DNA from: Acidobacteriota bacterium
GTDB lineage: Bacteria; Acidobacteriota; Terriglobia; Bryobacterales; Bryobacteraceae
Direction of reading: 5' to 3'
Assembly (NCBI GenBank): GCA_017307505.1
Contig: JAFKEE010000050.1
Coordinates: 1 to 64,000, forward strand
DNA: 64,000 nucleotides
The notes under the pieces are model-generated. The model saw nothing but the letters and a program-made list of their open reading frames with translations, searched no databases and was not told the origin of the DNA. Of the stretch, positions 34,858 through 44,009 are shown piece by piece (positions within the stretch are counted from its first letter, which is position 1; the number at the start of each line of letters is the position of its first letter). The position numbers and the translations under genes were made by a program.

Positions 34858-36264
34858 GTGCTTCTTAGTATTCTCATCCCTGTTTATAACGAACGGACCG
34901 TTGTCGAGCGAAGTCTTCAGCAGGTTTTTGACGCGCCCCTGCCGGAGGGGCTGCAGCGGGAGCTGGTCATTGTGGACGATTGCTCGAAGGATGGCACGTG
35001 GGCAATTCTGGAAGCGCTGGCGGCCCGGCACTCCTTTATCAAGCTGTACCGGCACCAGGTCAACCAGGGAAAAGGCGCGGCGGTACGCACCGCTATCTCC
35101 AAGGCGCAGGGCGACTTCTGCCTGATCCAGGATGCCGATCTGGAATACGATCCCAACGAGTATCCCGCGCTGCTGAAGCCGCTGCTGTCGGGGAATGCGG
35201 ACGCGGTGTTCGGCTCGCGCTACATGTCGGGGGAGGCGCGGCGGGTGCTCCCCTACTGGCACACGAAGATCAACCAGTTCCTGACATTCACTTCGAATGT
35301 GTTCTCGAACATCCATGTCACGGATATGGAGACCTGTTACAAGGCATTCCGGACCGATCTGTTGAAATCGATCCCGATCCGGTCGAACCGCTTCGGCTTC
35401 GAGCCGGAAATCACGATGAAGTGCGCCAAGCGCCAGCTGCGGATCTATGAGGTACCCATCTCGTACCACGGGCGCACCTATGAAGAAGGAAAGAAGATCG
35501 GCTGGAAGGATGGGCTGCAGGCGCTGGGGGTGATCCTGAAGTACTGGTTGATCGACGACCTGTACGCGGATACGAAAGGCCGCCGGGCGCTGATCAACCT
35601 GACGCGGACGCCGGGCTATATCAATTGGATCTCGTCGTTGTTCCGGCCCGTGCTGGGCGATACGATTCTGGAGATTGGCGCGGGGTTTGGTACGTTCTCG
35701 GGGCAGTTGATGGGCCGGCGGTTGCGCTATGTGGCCGCGGAATCGGACCCGCTCCACCTGCACGCTCTGAAGAACCGGTTCCTGCGGACGCCGAACGTCG
35801 CCGTGGCGGAACTGGATCCAAACCAGGCAGAAGCGTTCGAGCCGTACCAGGCGGCCTTCGATTCGGCCATCGCCATCAATGTATTGGAAGGTCTGCCACA
35901 GCCGGAGATTGCGCTGGCCGGGCTGCAGCGTGCGCTGAAGCCGGGGGGGCGGTTGCTGATTCTGGCGCCGCAGGGCAGAGGGATCTTTGGCACAGTGGAT
36001 CAGGCGATGGGCCAGTTGAGAAGGTTCAACCAGCGGGAACTGGAGAAACTGCTGGATGCGGCCGGGTTCACCGTGGAGTCGGTGCGGCAGATCAACAAAG
36101 CGGGCAAACCGGCGTGGTGGCTGGCCAGCCGGGTATTCAAACGCACCTCGCTCTCCAAGCTGCCCCTGAAGATCTTCGATAAGAACCTCTGGTTGTGGCG
36201 TCCGCTGGATCATGTATTGCCCTGGAAAGGGTTGTCCATGCTGGTAGTCGCCAGAAGGCGGTAA
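34858..36264 (+). CDS. Glycosyltransferase family 2 fused to SAM methyltransferase
   Basis: 468 aa from GTG. Residues 1-240 are a GT2/dolichyl-phosphate-mannose-synthase-like domain: LSILIPVYNERTVVERSLQQ, LVIVDDCSKDGT, DADLEYDPNEY, and GFEPEITMKCAK. Residues ~250-468 are a class I SAM methyltransferase (ILEIGAGFGTFSGQL, with a late LQRALKPGGRLLILAPQ). One polypeptide could transfer a sugar to a polyprenyl carrier and methylate the product. The two domains are in one frame without a stop. A TATACT box lies at 34840-34845. First gene of a four-gene sugar cluster. Confidence 0.85.
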   Translation: MLLSILIPVYNERTVVERSLQQVFDAPLPEGLQRELVIVDDCSKDGTWAILEALAARHSFIKLYRHQVNQGKGAAVRTAISKAQGDFCLIQDADLEYDPNEYPALLKPLLSGNADAVFGSRYMSGEARRVLPYWHTKINQFLTFTSNVFSNIHVTDMETCYKAFRTDLLKSIPIRSNRFGFEPEITMKCAKRQLRIYEVPISYHGRTYEEGKKIGWKDGLQALGVILKYWLIDDLYADTKGRRALINLTRTPGYINWISSLFRPVLGDTILEIGAGFGTFSGQLMGRRLRYVAAESDPLHLHALKNRFLRTPNVAVAELDPNQAEAFEPYQAAFDSAIAINVLEGLPQPEIALAGLQRALKPGGRLLILAPQGRGIFGTVDQAMGQLRRFNQRELEKLLDAAGFTVESVRQINKAGKPAWWLASRVFKRTSLSKLPLKIFDKNLWLWRPLDHVLPWKGLSMLVVARRR

Positions 36265-36269
36265 CTGCC

Positions 36270-37262
36270 ATGCGCGCCATCGGCCTGGATTTCGAACACC
36301 GCAGCCTGACCGAGACTTCCCTGCCCCCGCCGACGGAGCCGCGGTCCGGCGAAGTGCTGCTGAGGGTCCATGAGGTGGGCATCTGTGCGACGGACCGGGA
36401 GCTGGCGAAGTTCCGCTTTGGGCTGCCGCCGGAAGGCGAGTCGTTCCTGGCCCTGGGGCACGAGGCGCTGGCCCAGGTGGAAGTGGGCGACGGGCGGTGG
36501 GCGAAGGGAGACTGGGTGGCGCCGATGATCCGGCGCAGCTGCACACCGGCGTGCAGTCACTGTGCGCAGGGCCGGCGCGATCTCTGCCAGACCGGTGCAT
36601 ACCTGGAGCGCGGCATCAACCGGGCGCACGGCTACCTGATGCCGTTCACCCTGGATACGAGCGCGGAACTGCTGGCTGTGCCGGAGAGCCTGCTGGATGT
36701 GGCGGCTCTGGCCGAACCGCTGAGCGTCGTCGAGAAGGCGGTGGAGACGGCGCTGCGCGCGCATCCGATGGAGCCGAAGTCGGCCGTGGTGGCGGGCGCG
36801 GGTCCGGTGGGGATCCTGACGGCGCTGCTGCTGCAGTTGAGAGGCCTGGCCGTAACCGTCGTCTCGCTGGAGCCGGAAGACCATCCGAGGGTTCAGCTGC
36901 TGAGGCGTTCCGGCGCGGTTTATCGGCGGGGCAGGCAGCCGGAGAAGGCCGACCTGGTATTCGAAGCGGCCGGGGGCGCGCTGCATCTGCTGGACTGGCT
37001 GGCGCCGTGCGGAGTGCTGATGCTGATTGGCGCGGCGGAAGAGGATATGCCGCTGCCGCCCTTGCGGATGCTGGTGGACAACCTGACCGTGGCCGGCACC
37101 GTAAATGCGGGCCGGGCGCATTTCCAGCAGGCGATCGAGGACCTGGCGCTCATTCCGAGACACCTGCTGGCGGCGATGCTGGAGCGTCGCAGCCTGGATG
37201 AATGGCGCGGCTCGTTTGAAGGCTCCCCACTCATACCGAAGATTGTCCATCGGCTGGATTGA
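36270..37262 (+). CDS. Zinc-dependent alcohol/polyol dehydrogenase (MDR superfamily)
   Basis: 330 aa from ATG 36270, 5 nt after the GT2-MT stop. The catalytic zinc site includes Cys in VGICATDRE and His-Glu in LGHEALA; the structural zinc region is RSCTPACSHCAQGRRDLCQT. The Rossmann motif is AGAGPVGILTALLLQ. The layout resembles glucose or sorbitol dehydrogenases. It likely oxidises a sugar or a sugar alcohol in the pathway of this cluster; cofactor preference is not determined. Confidence 0.85.
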   Translation: MRAIGLDFEHRSLTETSLPPPTEPRSGEVLLRVHEVGICATDRELAKFRFGLPPEGESFLALGHEALAQVEVGDGRWAKGDWVAPMIRRSCTPACSHCAQGRRDLCQTGAYLERGINRAHGYLMPFTLDTSAELLAVPESLLDVAALAEPLSVVEKAVETALRAHPMEPKSAVVAGAGPVGILTALLLQLRGLAVTVVSLEPEDHPRVQLLRRSGAVYRRGRQPEKADLVFEAAGGALHLLDWLAPCGVLMLIGAAEEDMPLPPLRMLVDNLTVAGTVNAGRAHFQQAIEDLALIPRHLLAAMLERRSLDEWRGSFEGSPLIPKIVHRLD

Positions 37263-37319
37263 CTTCGACCACGGAACCGGGACAGTCATTTCAAGTACAC
37301 TGGGAAGCGATTCCAATTT

Positions 37320-38162
37320 ATGGGCTTACCTTTCCGCCACTCGATTTGCAACGAGGTTTACCAGGGGTGGGACTTCGACAAAGCCTGCCGGCACATTCGT
37401 GAAACCGGGTATCAGGGCATTGAAATCGCACCCTTCACTCTCTCAGAGGATCCGGTCACTATCCCCGAGGCTGAGCGCAAGCAGTATGCCGATATCATCG
37501 CCAGCGAGGGACTGCTGTTCGTGGGCCTGCACTGGTTGATGGTGGCGCCCAAGGGGCTGCATGTGACGACACCCGATGCGGACCTGCGCGCCCGCAGCTG
37601 GGCTCATATCAAGGGCCTGGTGGATTTGTGCGCGGACCTTGGTCCGAACGGCGTGATGGTCTTCGGGTCTCCGCTGCAGCGGGGGACGGTGGGCGGTTCG
37701 ACGCGTGAAGAAGCGACCAAGCGCTACGCCGAAGGACTGGCCGGGGTGGCCCCGCACGCCGAAGAGCGCGGAGTGAGAATTCTGGTGGAGGCATTGCCCG
37801 CCAACCAGACGAACGTGGTCGGATCGCTGGCGGAAGCGGTGGAAATCGTGCGCCAGGTGAACAGCCCGGCCATCCAGACGATGTTCGACACGCACAATGC
37901 GGTGGACGAGAAGGATCCACACTGCGAGGTAGTCGAGCGGTATTTTCCGTACATCCAGCACGTGCACGTGAATGAAACCGACGGCGGACACTGCGGCACG
38001 GGCGACTATGAATTCGCACCGGTTCTGGCCACGCTGCGGCGTTTGAATTACCAGGGCTGGATCTCCCTGGAAGCCTTCGATTTCAGCCCGGGTCCGGAGC
38101 GGATCTCGGCGGAGTCGCTGCGATATCTGAACAGTGTCATCGAGGAACTCGACTCTCACTGA
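37320..38162 (+). CDS. Sugar phosphate isomerase/epimerase-like TIM barrel
   Basis: 280 aa. AP_endonuc_2-type barrel: GYQGIEIAPFTLSEDP near the N-terminus, metal ligands Glu in ILVEALPANQTNVV, Asp-His in MFDTHNAVDEKDP, His in HVHVNETDGGHCGTGDY and Glu in ISLEAFDFSPG. This is the pattern of xylose-isomerase-like and myo-inosose dehydratase-like enzymes. It lies between a dehydrogenase and a sugar nucleotide epimerase, so a keto-sugar rearrangement is likely. No signal peptide. Confidence 0.82.
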   Translation: MGLPFRHSICNEVYQGWDFDKACRHIRETGYQGIEIAPFTLSEDPVTIPEAERKQYADIIASEGLLFVGLHWLMVAPKGLHVTTPDADLRARSWAHIKGLVDLCADLGPNGVMVFGSPLQRGTVGGSTREEATKRYAEGLAGVAPHAEERGVRILVEALPANQTNVVGSLAEAVEIVRQVNSPAIQTMFDTHNAVDEKDPHCEVVERYFPYIQHVHVNETDGGHCGTGDYEFAPVLATLRRLNYQGWISLEAFDFSPGPERISAESLRYLNSVIEELDSH

Positions 38163-38195
38163 GGGGTCCGGACCTCGCGAAACAACCAAAAAACT

Positions 38196-39140
38196 ATGAA
38201 AAACCCTGTGGTTACCGGCGGCGCCGGCTTTATCGGAAGCAGTGTTGTGCGCGCCCTCCTGGATGGGGGCGCAGAGCGTGTGACGGTCCTCGACAACCTG
38301 CAATCAGGCTACGAAAAGAACCTTTCGGACGTGGCGGACCGCGTGGATCTGCACATCGCCGACATCCGGGATTACGATTCCATCGCCCCGCTGATAGCAG
38401 GCGCGCCGAAGGTTTTTCATCTCGCGGCCATCCCTTCTGTGCCGCGTTCGATCAGCGAGCCGGTGCCTTCCCACACGACGAACATCGACGGCACGTTCAA
38501 CGTCCTGCGCGCGGCGGCGGAAGGTGGCGCCGGGCGTGTCGTGTACGCGGCCTCTTCGTCGGCCTACGGGGACACGGAAGTGCTGCCCAAGACGGAAGAC
38601 ATGCTGCCGATGCCGAAGTCGCCGTATGCGGCCCAGAAACTGATGGGCGAGTATTACGCCTCGGTCTTCGCCTCCTGTTTCGGACTCACGACGACATCAC
38701 TGCGCTTTTTCAATGTTTTCGGGCCCCGGCAGGACCCGTCGAGCCCTTACTCGGGGGTTCTGAGCCTTTTCATGCGTTGCCTGCTGGAACGGCGTCCGCC
38801 GACGATTTTCGGTGACGGAGAACAGTCGCGCGATTTCACGTTCGTCCAGGATGTGGCGGAGTTGTGTATCAAGGCCTCCAACGCGCCCGCGGAAGTGGTC
38901 TCGGGGAACATGTACAACGCAGGCAACGGAGGGCGAGTCACGTTGAACGAGACGTGGCGGATCCTTTGCGAGATCGAGGGAGTCAGCATCGAGCCGGTTT
39001 ACGGTCCGCCGAGGGCCGGAGATGTGAAGGATTCGCAGGGAGACACGGCCCGCGCTGTCCGTGATCTGGGCCATGCGCCGAGGTTCAGCTTCGAAGAGGG
39101 GTTGCGGCTCACGCTGGAGTGGTACCGGGCCAACAGTTAG
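38196..39140 (+). CDS. NAD-dependent sugar nucleotide epimerase/dehydratase
   Basis: 314 aa, extended SDR. Start MKNPVVTGGAGFIGSSVVRA gives the GxxGxxG NAD-binding motif; the catalytic pair Tyr/Lys is in SPYAAQKLMGEYYAS, with the Ser/Thr in VYAASSSAYGD. The C-terminal half carries RQDPSSPYSGVLSLF. It resembles UDP-glucose 4-epimerase-like enzymes and probably makes an NDP-sugar for the glycosyltransferase of the same cluster. End of the + strand cluster; the sigma-factor gene follows after 84 nt. Confidence 0.87.
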   Translation: MKNPVVTGGAGFIGSSVVRALLDGGAERVTVLDNLQSGYEKNLSDVADRVDLHIADIRDYDSIAPLIAGAPKVFHLAAIPSVPRSISEPVPSHTTNIDGTFNVLRAAAEGGAGRVVYAASSSAYGDTEVLPKTEDMLPMPKSPYAAQKLMGEYYASVFASCFGLTTTSLRFFNVFGPRQDPSSPYSGVLSLFMRCLLERRPPTIFGDGEQSRDFTFVQDVAELCIKASNAPAEVVSGNMYNAGNGGRVTLNETWRILCEIEGVSIEPVYGPPRAGDVKDSQGDTARAVRDLGHAPRFSFEEGLRLTLEWYRANS

Positions 39141-39224
39141 CCACTCCACGCCCGCGCAACATTCCGGTCCGATCGCAGGATGGTGCTTCCGCAGAGGAAG
39201 TGCCTGTATTACTATAGGATACAC

Positions 39225-39806
39225 GTGCGAGTGCAACTCGAACAGCAGAGCTTCGACAGCGACTATGTCCTGCGGCTCAAGCAGGGCGATCCGGACACTC
39301 AGCGTCATTTCGTCAACTATTTTGGGGATCTGCTGCGAGTAAAGCTGCGCGGGAAATTACGGGCGCCGCAACTCGTAGAAGAGGCGAAACAGGAGACATT
39401 CCTGCGCGTTTTGCTGACGCTGCGGGAACGCGGGATCGACCATCCGGAACGCCTGGGCGCGTTCGTTAACTCAGTGTGCAACAACGTGGTTATGGAAGTG
39501 TACCGGGCGGAGTCGCGGACGGCGCCGATGCCCGAGAACTATCATCCCGCCGATGGGCATATAGATGCCGAAAGCGAAATGGTGAACGAACAAAGAAGAA
39601 ACCTCGTTCGCCAAATGCTGGAGGAATTACCCTCGAAGGAATGCGAGCTTTTGCGTCAAGTTTTTCTCGAGGAGAAGGACAAAGACGAGATCTGTCAGCA
39701 GTTTGGAGTGGATCGCAACTACTTAAGAGTGCTGCTGCATCGCGCCAGGAACCGCTTCAGCGCCTTACTCGGGGAACGCGGAAAGGCCCATGGCGTTGGT
39801 GAGTGA
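39225..39806 (+). CDS. ECF-type RNA polymerase sigma factor
   Basis: 193 aa from GTG 39225 with AGGA 5 nt upstream. Region 2 (FVNYFGDLLRVKLRGKLRAP then EEAKQETFLRVLLTLRERG) and region 4 (EELPSKECELLRQVFLEEKD then DEICQQFGVDRNYLRVLLHR) are clear. It would direct RNA polymerase to a specific regulon once released from its anti-sigma. The next gene is a membrane zinc-finger protein, the usual partner. Region 2 is somewhat degenerate, so the call within ECF is not subtype-resolved. Confidence 0.88.
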   Translation: MRVQLEQQSFDSDYVLRLKQGDPDTQRHFVNYFGDLLRVKLRGKLRAPQLVEEAKQETFLRVLLTLRERGIDHPERLGAFVNSVCNNVVMEVYRAESRTAPMPENYHPADGHIDAESEMVNEQRRNLVRQMLEELPSKECELLRQVFLEEKDKDEICQQFGVDRNYLRVLLHRARNRFSALLGERGKAHGVGE

Positions 39807-39848
39807 AACGAATTTCGAGTTGAACTCACGATTGTTGTAGAGGCAAAG

Positions 39849-40523
39849 ATGGATCATCGGTCAGCCATCGAAACCACCGCAGTCGAGAGATACTTCCTCG
39901 ACGAGATGCCCGCTGCCGAGCGTAGCGAATTCGAAGAGCACTTCTTCGAGTGCGAGCATTGTGCGGAAGATGTGAGAGTCATGTCCTGTCTGGAGGCGAA
40001 TGCCCGCGCGGTGGCGCGAGCGGAGCGTCCCGCGGAGAGGACCCAGGCCCCGAAGCCGGCCCTGCGGTCACAGAGCCCCGGTTTTTGGGAGCGTTATTTC
40101 AATTGGTTACGGCCGGCGATTGCAGCGCCCGCGCTGGCTTCCCTGCTGGTGGTGATGGGCTACCAGAATCTGCTGGAGCCGGCCCGGTCGCACGATCTTG
40201 CGCTGCCGCATGCCGCCACGCAGCTGCTGCTGCGCGGTGAGACACGGGGCACGGTCGCGGGTGTGAATCTGCCGTCGGACCACTCCCTGGTGCTGACGTT
40301 GGATCTGGCAGGCATCCGTCCGCTTTCCGAGTACACTGTGGAATTGCAGCTGGAAAATGGCCCGGGGGCGGAGCCATTCCAGGTTTCCGCGCCTGCGGCG
40401 GGAGAACCACTGACACTGTCGCTACCAGCAGGCAGTGCGAGACAGGGGCGATACCAACTTACCCTGCGCAGCGTGCCCGGCGGGCCTGTTCTGGCTCGTT
40501 TTCGATTTGAAGTCCATCCGTGA
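39849..40523 (+). CDS. Membrane anti-sigma factor with zinc finger (zf-HC2)
   Basis: 224 aa; GAGG 5 nt upstream of ATG. The N-terminal anti-sigma zinc finger is ERYFLDEMPAAERSEFEEHF then ECEHC, giving H31, C35 and C38 (HxxxCxxC). A single membrane helix spans about 88-106 (RPAIAAPALASLLVVMGYQN). The periplasmic C-terminus is a beta domain (LVLTLDLAGIRPLSEYTVEL). It should hold the ECF sigma at the membrane and read a periplasmic state. The stop overlaps a possible upstream GTG of the next gene. Confidence 0.85.
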   Translation: MDHRSAIETTAVERYFLDEMPAAERSEFEEHFFECEHCAEDVRVMSCLEANARAVARAERPAERTQAPKPALRSQSPGFWERYFNWLRPAIAAPALASLLVVMGYQNLLEPARSHDLALPHAATQLLLRGETRGTVAGVNLPSDHSLVLTLDLAGIRPLSEYTVELQLENGPGAEPFQVSAPAAGEPLTLSLPAGSARQGRYQLTLRSVPGGPVLARFRFEVHP

Positions 40524-40537
40524 CAGGAGTATCTCCC

Positions 40538-41437
40538 TTGGCGAATATCGAACCCCGATTCATCTTCCGCGGTGACGCTGTGGGCGCCGCCGGGCGCCTG
40601 GTGCGCAATGCGCGCGGCGAAGTAGTCAACCAGACCGTGCCCGTCCTGGCCGCGAGTTCGCTGCCAGTGATCGGCGGCCTTTCCGAGGCGAAAGCCGAGA
40701 ACTGCACAGTGCCGATGCCGGGCAGCGAGCAGCCGTTCCTGTGCGTCGGCCAGGCCTCGACCTCGGCGGTCAGCGAAGGGGACGGACTGGACAAGAACCA
40801 CACGACCACTGTGAAATGCAGTGTCGAGAAGGTTCAGGTGTTGGACCGGGTCACGATCGACAGCGTCAAGGTGAGCATCGTCTCGCAGCATCCTCCGGAA
40901 GAGGAAGTCGCCCGCATCGCGCCGGATGTCGCGGAAATGACCGGTCTGAAACTGGACGGCCACGAACTGGCCGTCACCTTCGACCTCAAGACTTTCCAGC
41001 GGAACCCGACCAAGCAGGCGTTCATCGACTATTACGGCAAGACCGCTTCCTTCCGGGAGAAGTTCTGCTGGCGGGTCTCGGCGGATTCGGCGAAGCGGTT
41101 GCGGCCGCCGGAGTACAAGGGCATCATCATCGCCACGGTGGTATCCAGTATCAAGTGGGTGGGCGACCCGCTGCCCGGCGTCGAGATCTGCGGAAACGTC
41201 CTCAAATGGGCCGGCGTGGGTACGATCTACCTGGGCGAGTTGCTGATCTCGAAACATTCGCGGCGGCTGACGATGTTCCGCATGGAGATCGGCGGAAATA
41301 CAGAAGGCCTGCGGACCGCCCCCAAAGCGAGGTCCAAGGCGCTGAAGCTGACCGCCGCCCGCGCACCGGAAGCCGACCAGGGCAGTGGCGAAGTGGTGGT
41401 GGGCGAAACGCAGACGAACGGCACCACCATTCCCTAA
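40538..41437 (+). CDS. Hypothetical protein of the sigma/anti-sigma/CHAT cluster
   Basis: 299 aa. TTG at 40538 with AGGAG 8 nt upstream gives MANIEPRFIFRG; a GTG at 40520 overlapping the previous stop lacks this SD. No signal peptide. The central region has beta strands and one long helix (PPEEEVARIAPDVAEMTGLK). A hydrophobic patch (GIIIATVVSSIKWVG) lies near residue 200 but is short for a membrane anchor. Not recognised. Tight linkage to an anti-sigma and a CHAT protease suggests it may be a substrate or adaptor. Confidence 0.6.
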   Translation: MANIEPRFIFRGDAVGAAGRLVRNARGEVVNQTVPVLAASSLPVIGGLSEAKAENCTVPMPGSEQPFLCVGQASTSAVSEGDGLDKNHTTTVKCSVEKVQVLDRVTIDSVKVSIVSQHPPEEEVARIAPDVAEMTGLKLDGHELAVTFDLKTFQRNPTKQAFIDYYGKTASFREKFCWRVSADSAKRLRPPEYKGIIIATVVSSIKWVGDPLPGVEICGNVLKWAGVGTIYLGELLISKHSRRLTMFRMEIGGNTEGLRTAPKARSKALKLTAARAPEADQGSGEVVVGETQTNGTTIP

Positions 41438-41484
41438 AACAGCGGGCCGCGGCAGGCGGCTTGCATTGAGTATGAACTGAAGGC

Positions 41485-43947
41485 GTGAGGACAGGTACAC
41501 TTGGGCTGATGCTCTGGTGGTGCCTGATCTTCACGCTTCTGTTTTCCGGCTGCTCGCGATTCCAGAGCGCCCCGCAGACGCGCTATGAAGAAGTCACGAG
41601 GCTCTACCGCACAGGCCGCCTGCAGGCGGCATTGCGCGATCTGGACGAGCATCCGGACTGGCGGAAGTCTGAATCCAGCGAATGGCGCTCGCGTTTCCAC
41701 ACCCTGCGCGCCGAAATCCTATTAGCCCAGGGCAAGGCGGCGGAAGCCGTCAAAGACCTGGCGGACCCTGCGCCCGGCGCGCGCTGGGAAGCCCGGCGGC
41801 AGATGGTGCTGGGCGGCGCCTGCCTGCGGCTGGGGCGGTTCGAAGAAGGCCAGGTGGCGCTGGACAAGGCGCGTCAACTGGCAGAGCAGACCGGGGATTC
41901 CGAAACGGCCCTGATGTCGATGGTGTACGAAGGCGCGCGGTTGGCGCGCAAGGGCGACCAGGCCTCGGCGGAGAAGGTGACGCGGGAGGCGCTGAGCGAG
42001 GCGATGAAGCGCCAGGACGCTTACAGCGAGGCCGCGGCCTGCAACAACATGGCGTTCCTGCGGCTGCGCCAGTTGCGGTACGACGAATCGATCGCCTACA
42101 CGCGGCAGGCGGTCACGGCGGCCGATCGCATCGATGCCCGCTGGATTGCTGGGCGTTCCGCCACCAACGCCGCGCTGTGCTACGCCCAGTTGGGCGACAT
42201 CCCGCGGGCGCTGGAGTGGCAGTCGCGCGTGGCGGCCAACCTGGAGATGGTGGGCGACCGCGCGAATCTCAAAGACAGCCTGGGCGAGATGGGATCGATG
42301 TACCTGATCCAGGGCCGTTTTGACGAGGCGGTCAAGGCGTACCGCAAGGCCTTCGACCTGGCCAACGAGCTGCACGACGATCCGGCGACCTGGGCCGGAA
42401 ACCTGGCACTAGCATTCCTTTCCGCGCAGAAGTGGCAGGAGGCGGCCTACTGGAACCAGCAGGCATGGGGCAGCAAAACGGACAGTTCGAATGTCACCGC
42501 CCTGAACTATCTGCGCCTGAACCGCGCGTTTATTTCCGCCGGCCAGGAACGCTATGACGATGCCGCGAAAGACTTCCAGCAGGTGCTGGCGAGCAGCGGC
42601 GGCAATCGCGGCCTGCTGTGGGATGCGCACGCCGGACTGGCGCGTGTCGAGATGGCGCGCAACCGGTTTGCCGCCGCCAGGCCGCACTTTGAAGCGGCGC
42701 TGCACCAGATCGAGACGGCGCGCATTGAACTGCGCAACCGCGAATCGAAGATCACGTTTCTGGCGCGGCTGATTCGTTTCCACCAGGATTATGTGGAGGC
42801 GTTGATGGCGCGCGGGGAAACGGAAGAGGCGCTGAGAGTGGCGGAGTCGAGCCGGGGGCGGATCCTGGCTGCCCAGTCGGAATTGGCGGCCCCGCAGGTG
42901 GCGGCCGATATCGTCTCGCGGGCCCGCCGGTTCGCCGTACAACGAAAGGCGGCTGTCCTGTTTTATTGGACTGCTCCGAAGCGATCGTGGCTGTGGACGA
43001 TTACCGCCACGGGGGTACGTTCGCACGAACTTCCGCCCGCGGCCAAACTGGACGAGCAAGTTCAGCTCTATCGGAAAGAGATCGAGAAGTCGATGCGCGA
43101 TCCTCTGCAAGCCGCGGAGGAGGCACCAGGCTCGCAGCTCTATCGCATGCTGCTGGGTTCGGCGAGCGAAGCGACAGGGATCCGGCGGGTGACGGTGATC
43201 CCGGATGGTCCTATCCACCTGATCAACCTGGAGTCGTTGCCCGTGCCAAAACCGCAGCCGCATTACTGGCTGGAAGATGTCACCCTGTCTGTCGCCCCTT
43301 CGCTGACGATGCTGACCGCTTCCGATCCGGAACCGGCGGCGGGCGATGGGCTGTTGCTGGTGGGCGCACCGGACACGCCGGACCCGGAGTATCCGACGCT
43401 GGAGAGCGCGAAGCAGGAGTTAAGCGGCATTGCAGCCAAATTCCCTGCCCTGCGGAAAACCGTGCTTGAGGGCCGCAACGCCACGAGGGCGAACTACCGC
43501 AAGGCAGGGGCGGAGCGTTATGCGCTGGTGCATTTTGCGGCGCACGCGGAGGTGGGCCGGGTGAGTCCGTTGGATTCGGCCATCATTCTGGCCCGGGAGG
43601 GCGACCAGTTCCGGCTGTACGCCCGCGAAATTCTGGGCACGCCCCGGCTGCAGGCAAGGCTGGTGACGATATCCGCATGCAGCAGTGCGGGCACGACGAG
43701 TTACGCCGGCGAGGGACTGATTGGCCTGTCGTGGGCATTCCTCGAAGCCGGAGCGCGGGCCGTGGTCGCCGGGTTGTGGGATGTCAGCGACAGTTCCAGC
43801 GCGCAGTTGATGACCTGGCTGTATGAAGGAATCGCGGCAGGACTTCAGCCGGACGAGGCGTTGCGGGCGGCGAAACTGCGGATGCTGAAAGGCGGCGACT
43901 TCCGGCGGCCCTACTATTGGGCGCCTTACCAGGTGTACGTCAGATAA
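41485..43947 (+). CDS. TPR-CHAT lipoprotein (putative caspase-like peptidase)
   Basis: 820 aa from GTG (ATG 41509 is an alternative). The lipobox LFSGC predicts a lipid-anchored protein. At least eight TPR-like units cover ~30-440. The C-terminal CHAT domain (about 510-820) has the His-Cys dyad: H687 in LVHFAAHAEVG and C732 in TISACSSAGT, with the family AGARAVVAGLWDVSD and YYWAPYQVYV end. CHAT proteases cleave specific partners and act in bacterial defence and signalling modules. Here the cluster with an ECF sigma and an anti-sigma suggests stress-responsive control; the substrate is unknown. Confidence 0.88.
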   Translation: MRTGTLGLMLWWCLIFTLLFSGCSRFQSAPQTRYEEVTRLYRTGRLQAALRDLDEHPDWRKSESSEWRSRFHTLRAEILLAQGKAAEAVKDLADPAPGARWEARRQMVLGGACLRLGRFEEGQVALDKARQLAEQTGDSETALMSMVYEGARLARKGDQASAEKVTREALSEAMKRQDAYSEAAACNNMAFLRLRQLRYDESIAYTRQAVTAADRIDARWIAGRSATNAALCYAQLGDIPRALEWQSRVAANLEMVGDRANLKDSLGEMGSMYLIQGRFDEAVKAYRKAFDLANELHDDPATWAGNLALAFLSAQKWQEAAYWNQQAWGSKTDSSNVTALNYLRLNRAFISAGQERYDDAAKDFQQVLASSGGNRGLLWDAHAGLARVEMARNRFAAARPHFEAALHQIETARIELRNRESKITFLARLIRFHQDYVEALMARGETEEALRVAESSRGRILAAQSELAAPQVAADIVSRARRFAVQRKAAVLFYWTAPKRSWLWTITATGVRSHELPPAAKLDEQVQLYRKEIEKSMRDPLQAAEEAPGSQLYRMLLGSASEATGIRRVTVIPDGPIHLINLESLPVPKPQPHYWLEDVTLSVAPSLTMLTASDPEPAAGDGLLLVGAPDTPDPEYPTLESAKQELSGIAAKFPALRKTVLEGRNATRANYRKAGAERYALVHFAAHAEVGRVSPLDSAIILAREGDQFRLYAREILGTPRLQARLVTISACSSAGTTSYAGEGLIGLSWAFLEAGARAVVAGLWDVSDSSSAQLMTWLYEGIAAGLQPDEALRAAKLRMLKGGDFRRPYYWAPYQVYVR

Positions 43948-44009
43948 GTGGAAAAACTCCGAAATTCGATGAAACGCAGAAGGCGCCGGATGCACTTAAC
44001 AAGTAGAAA

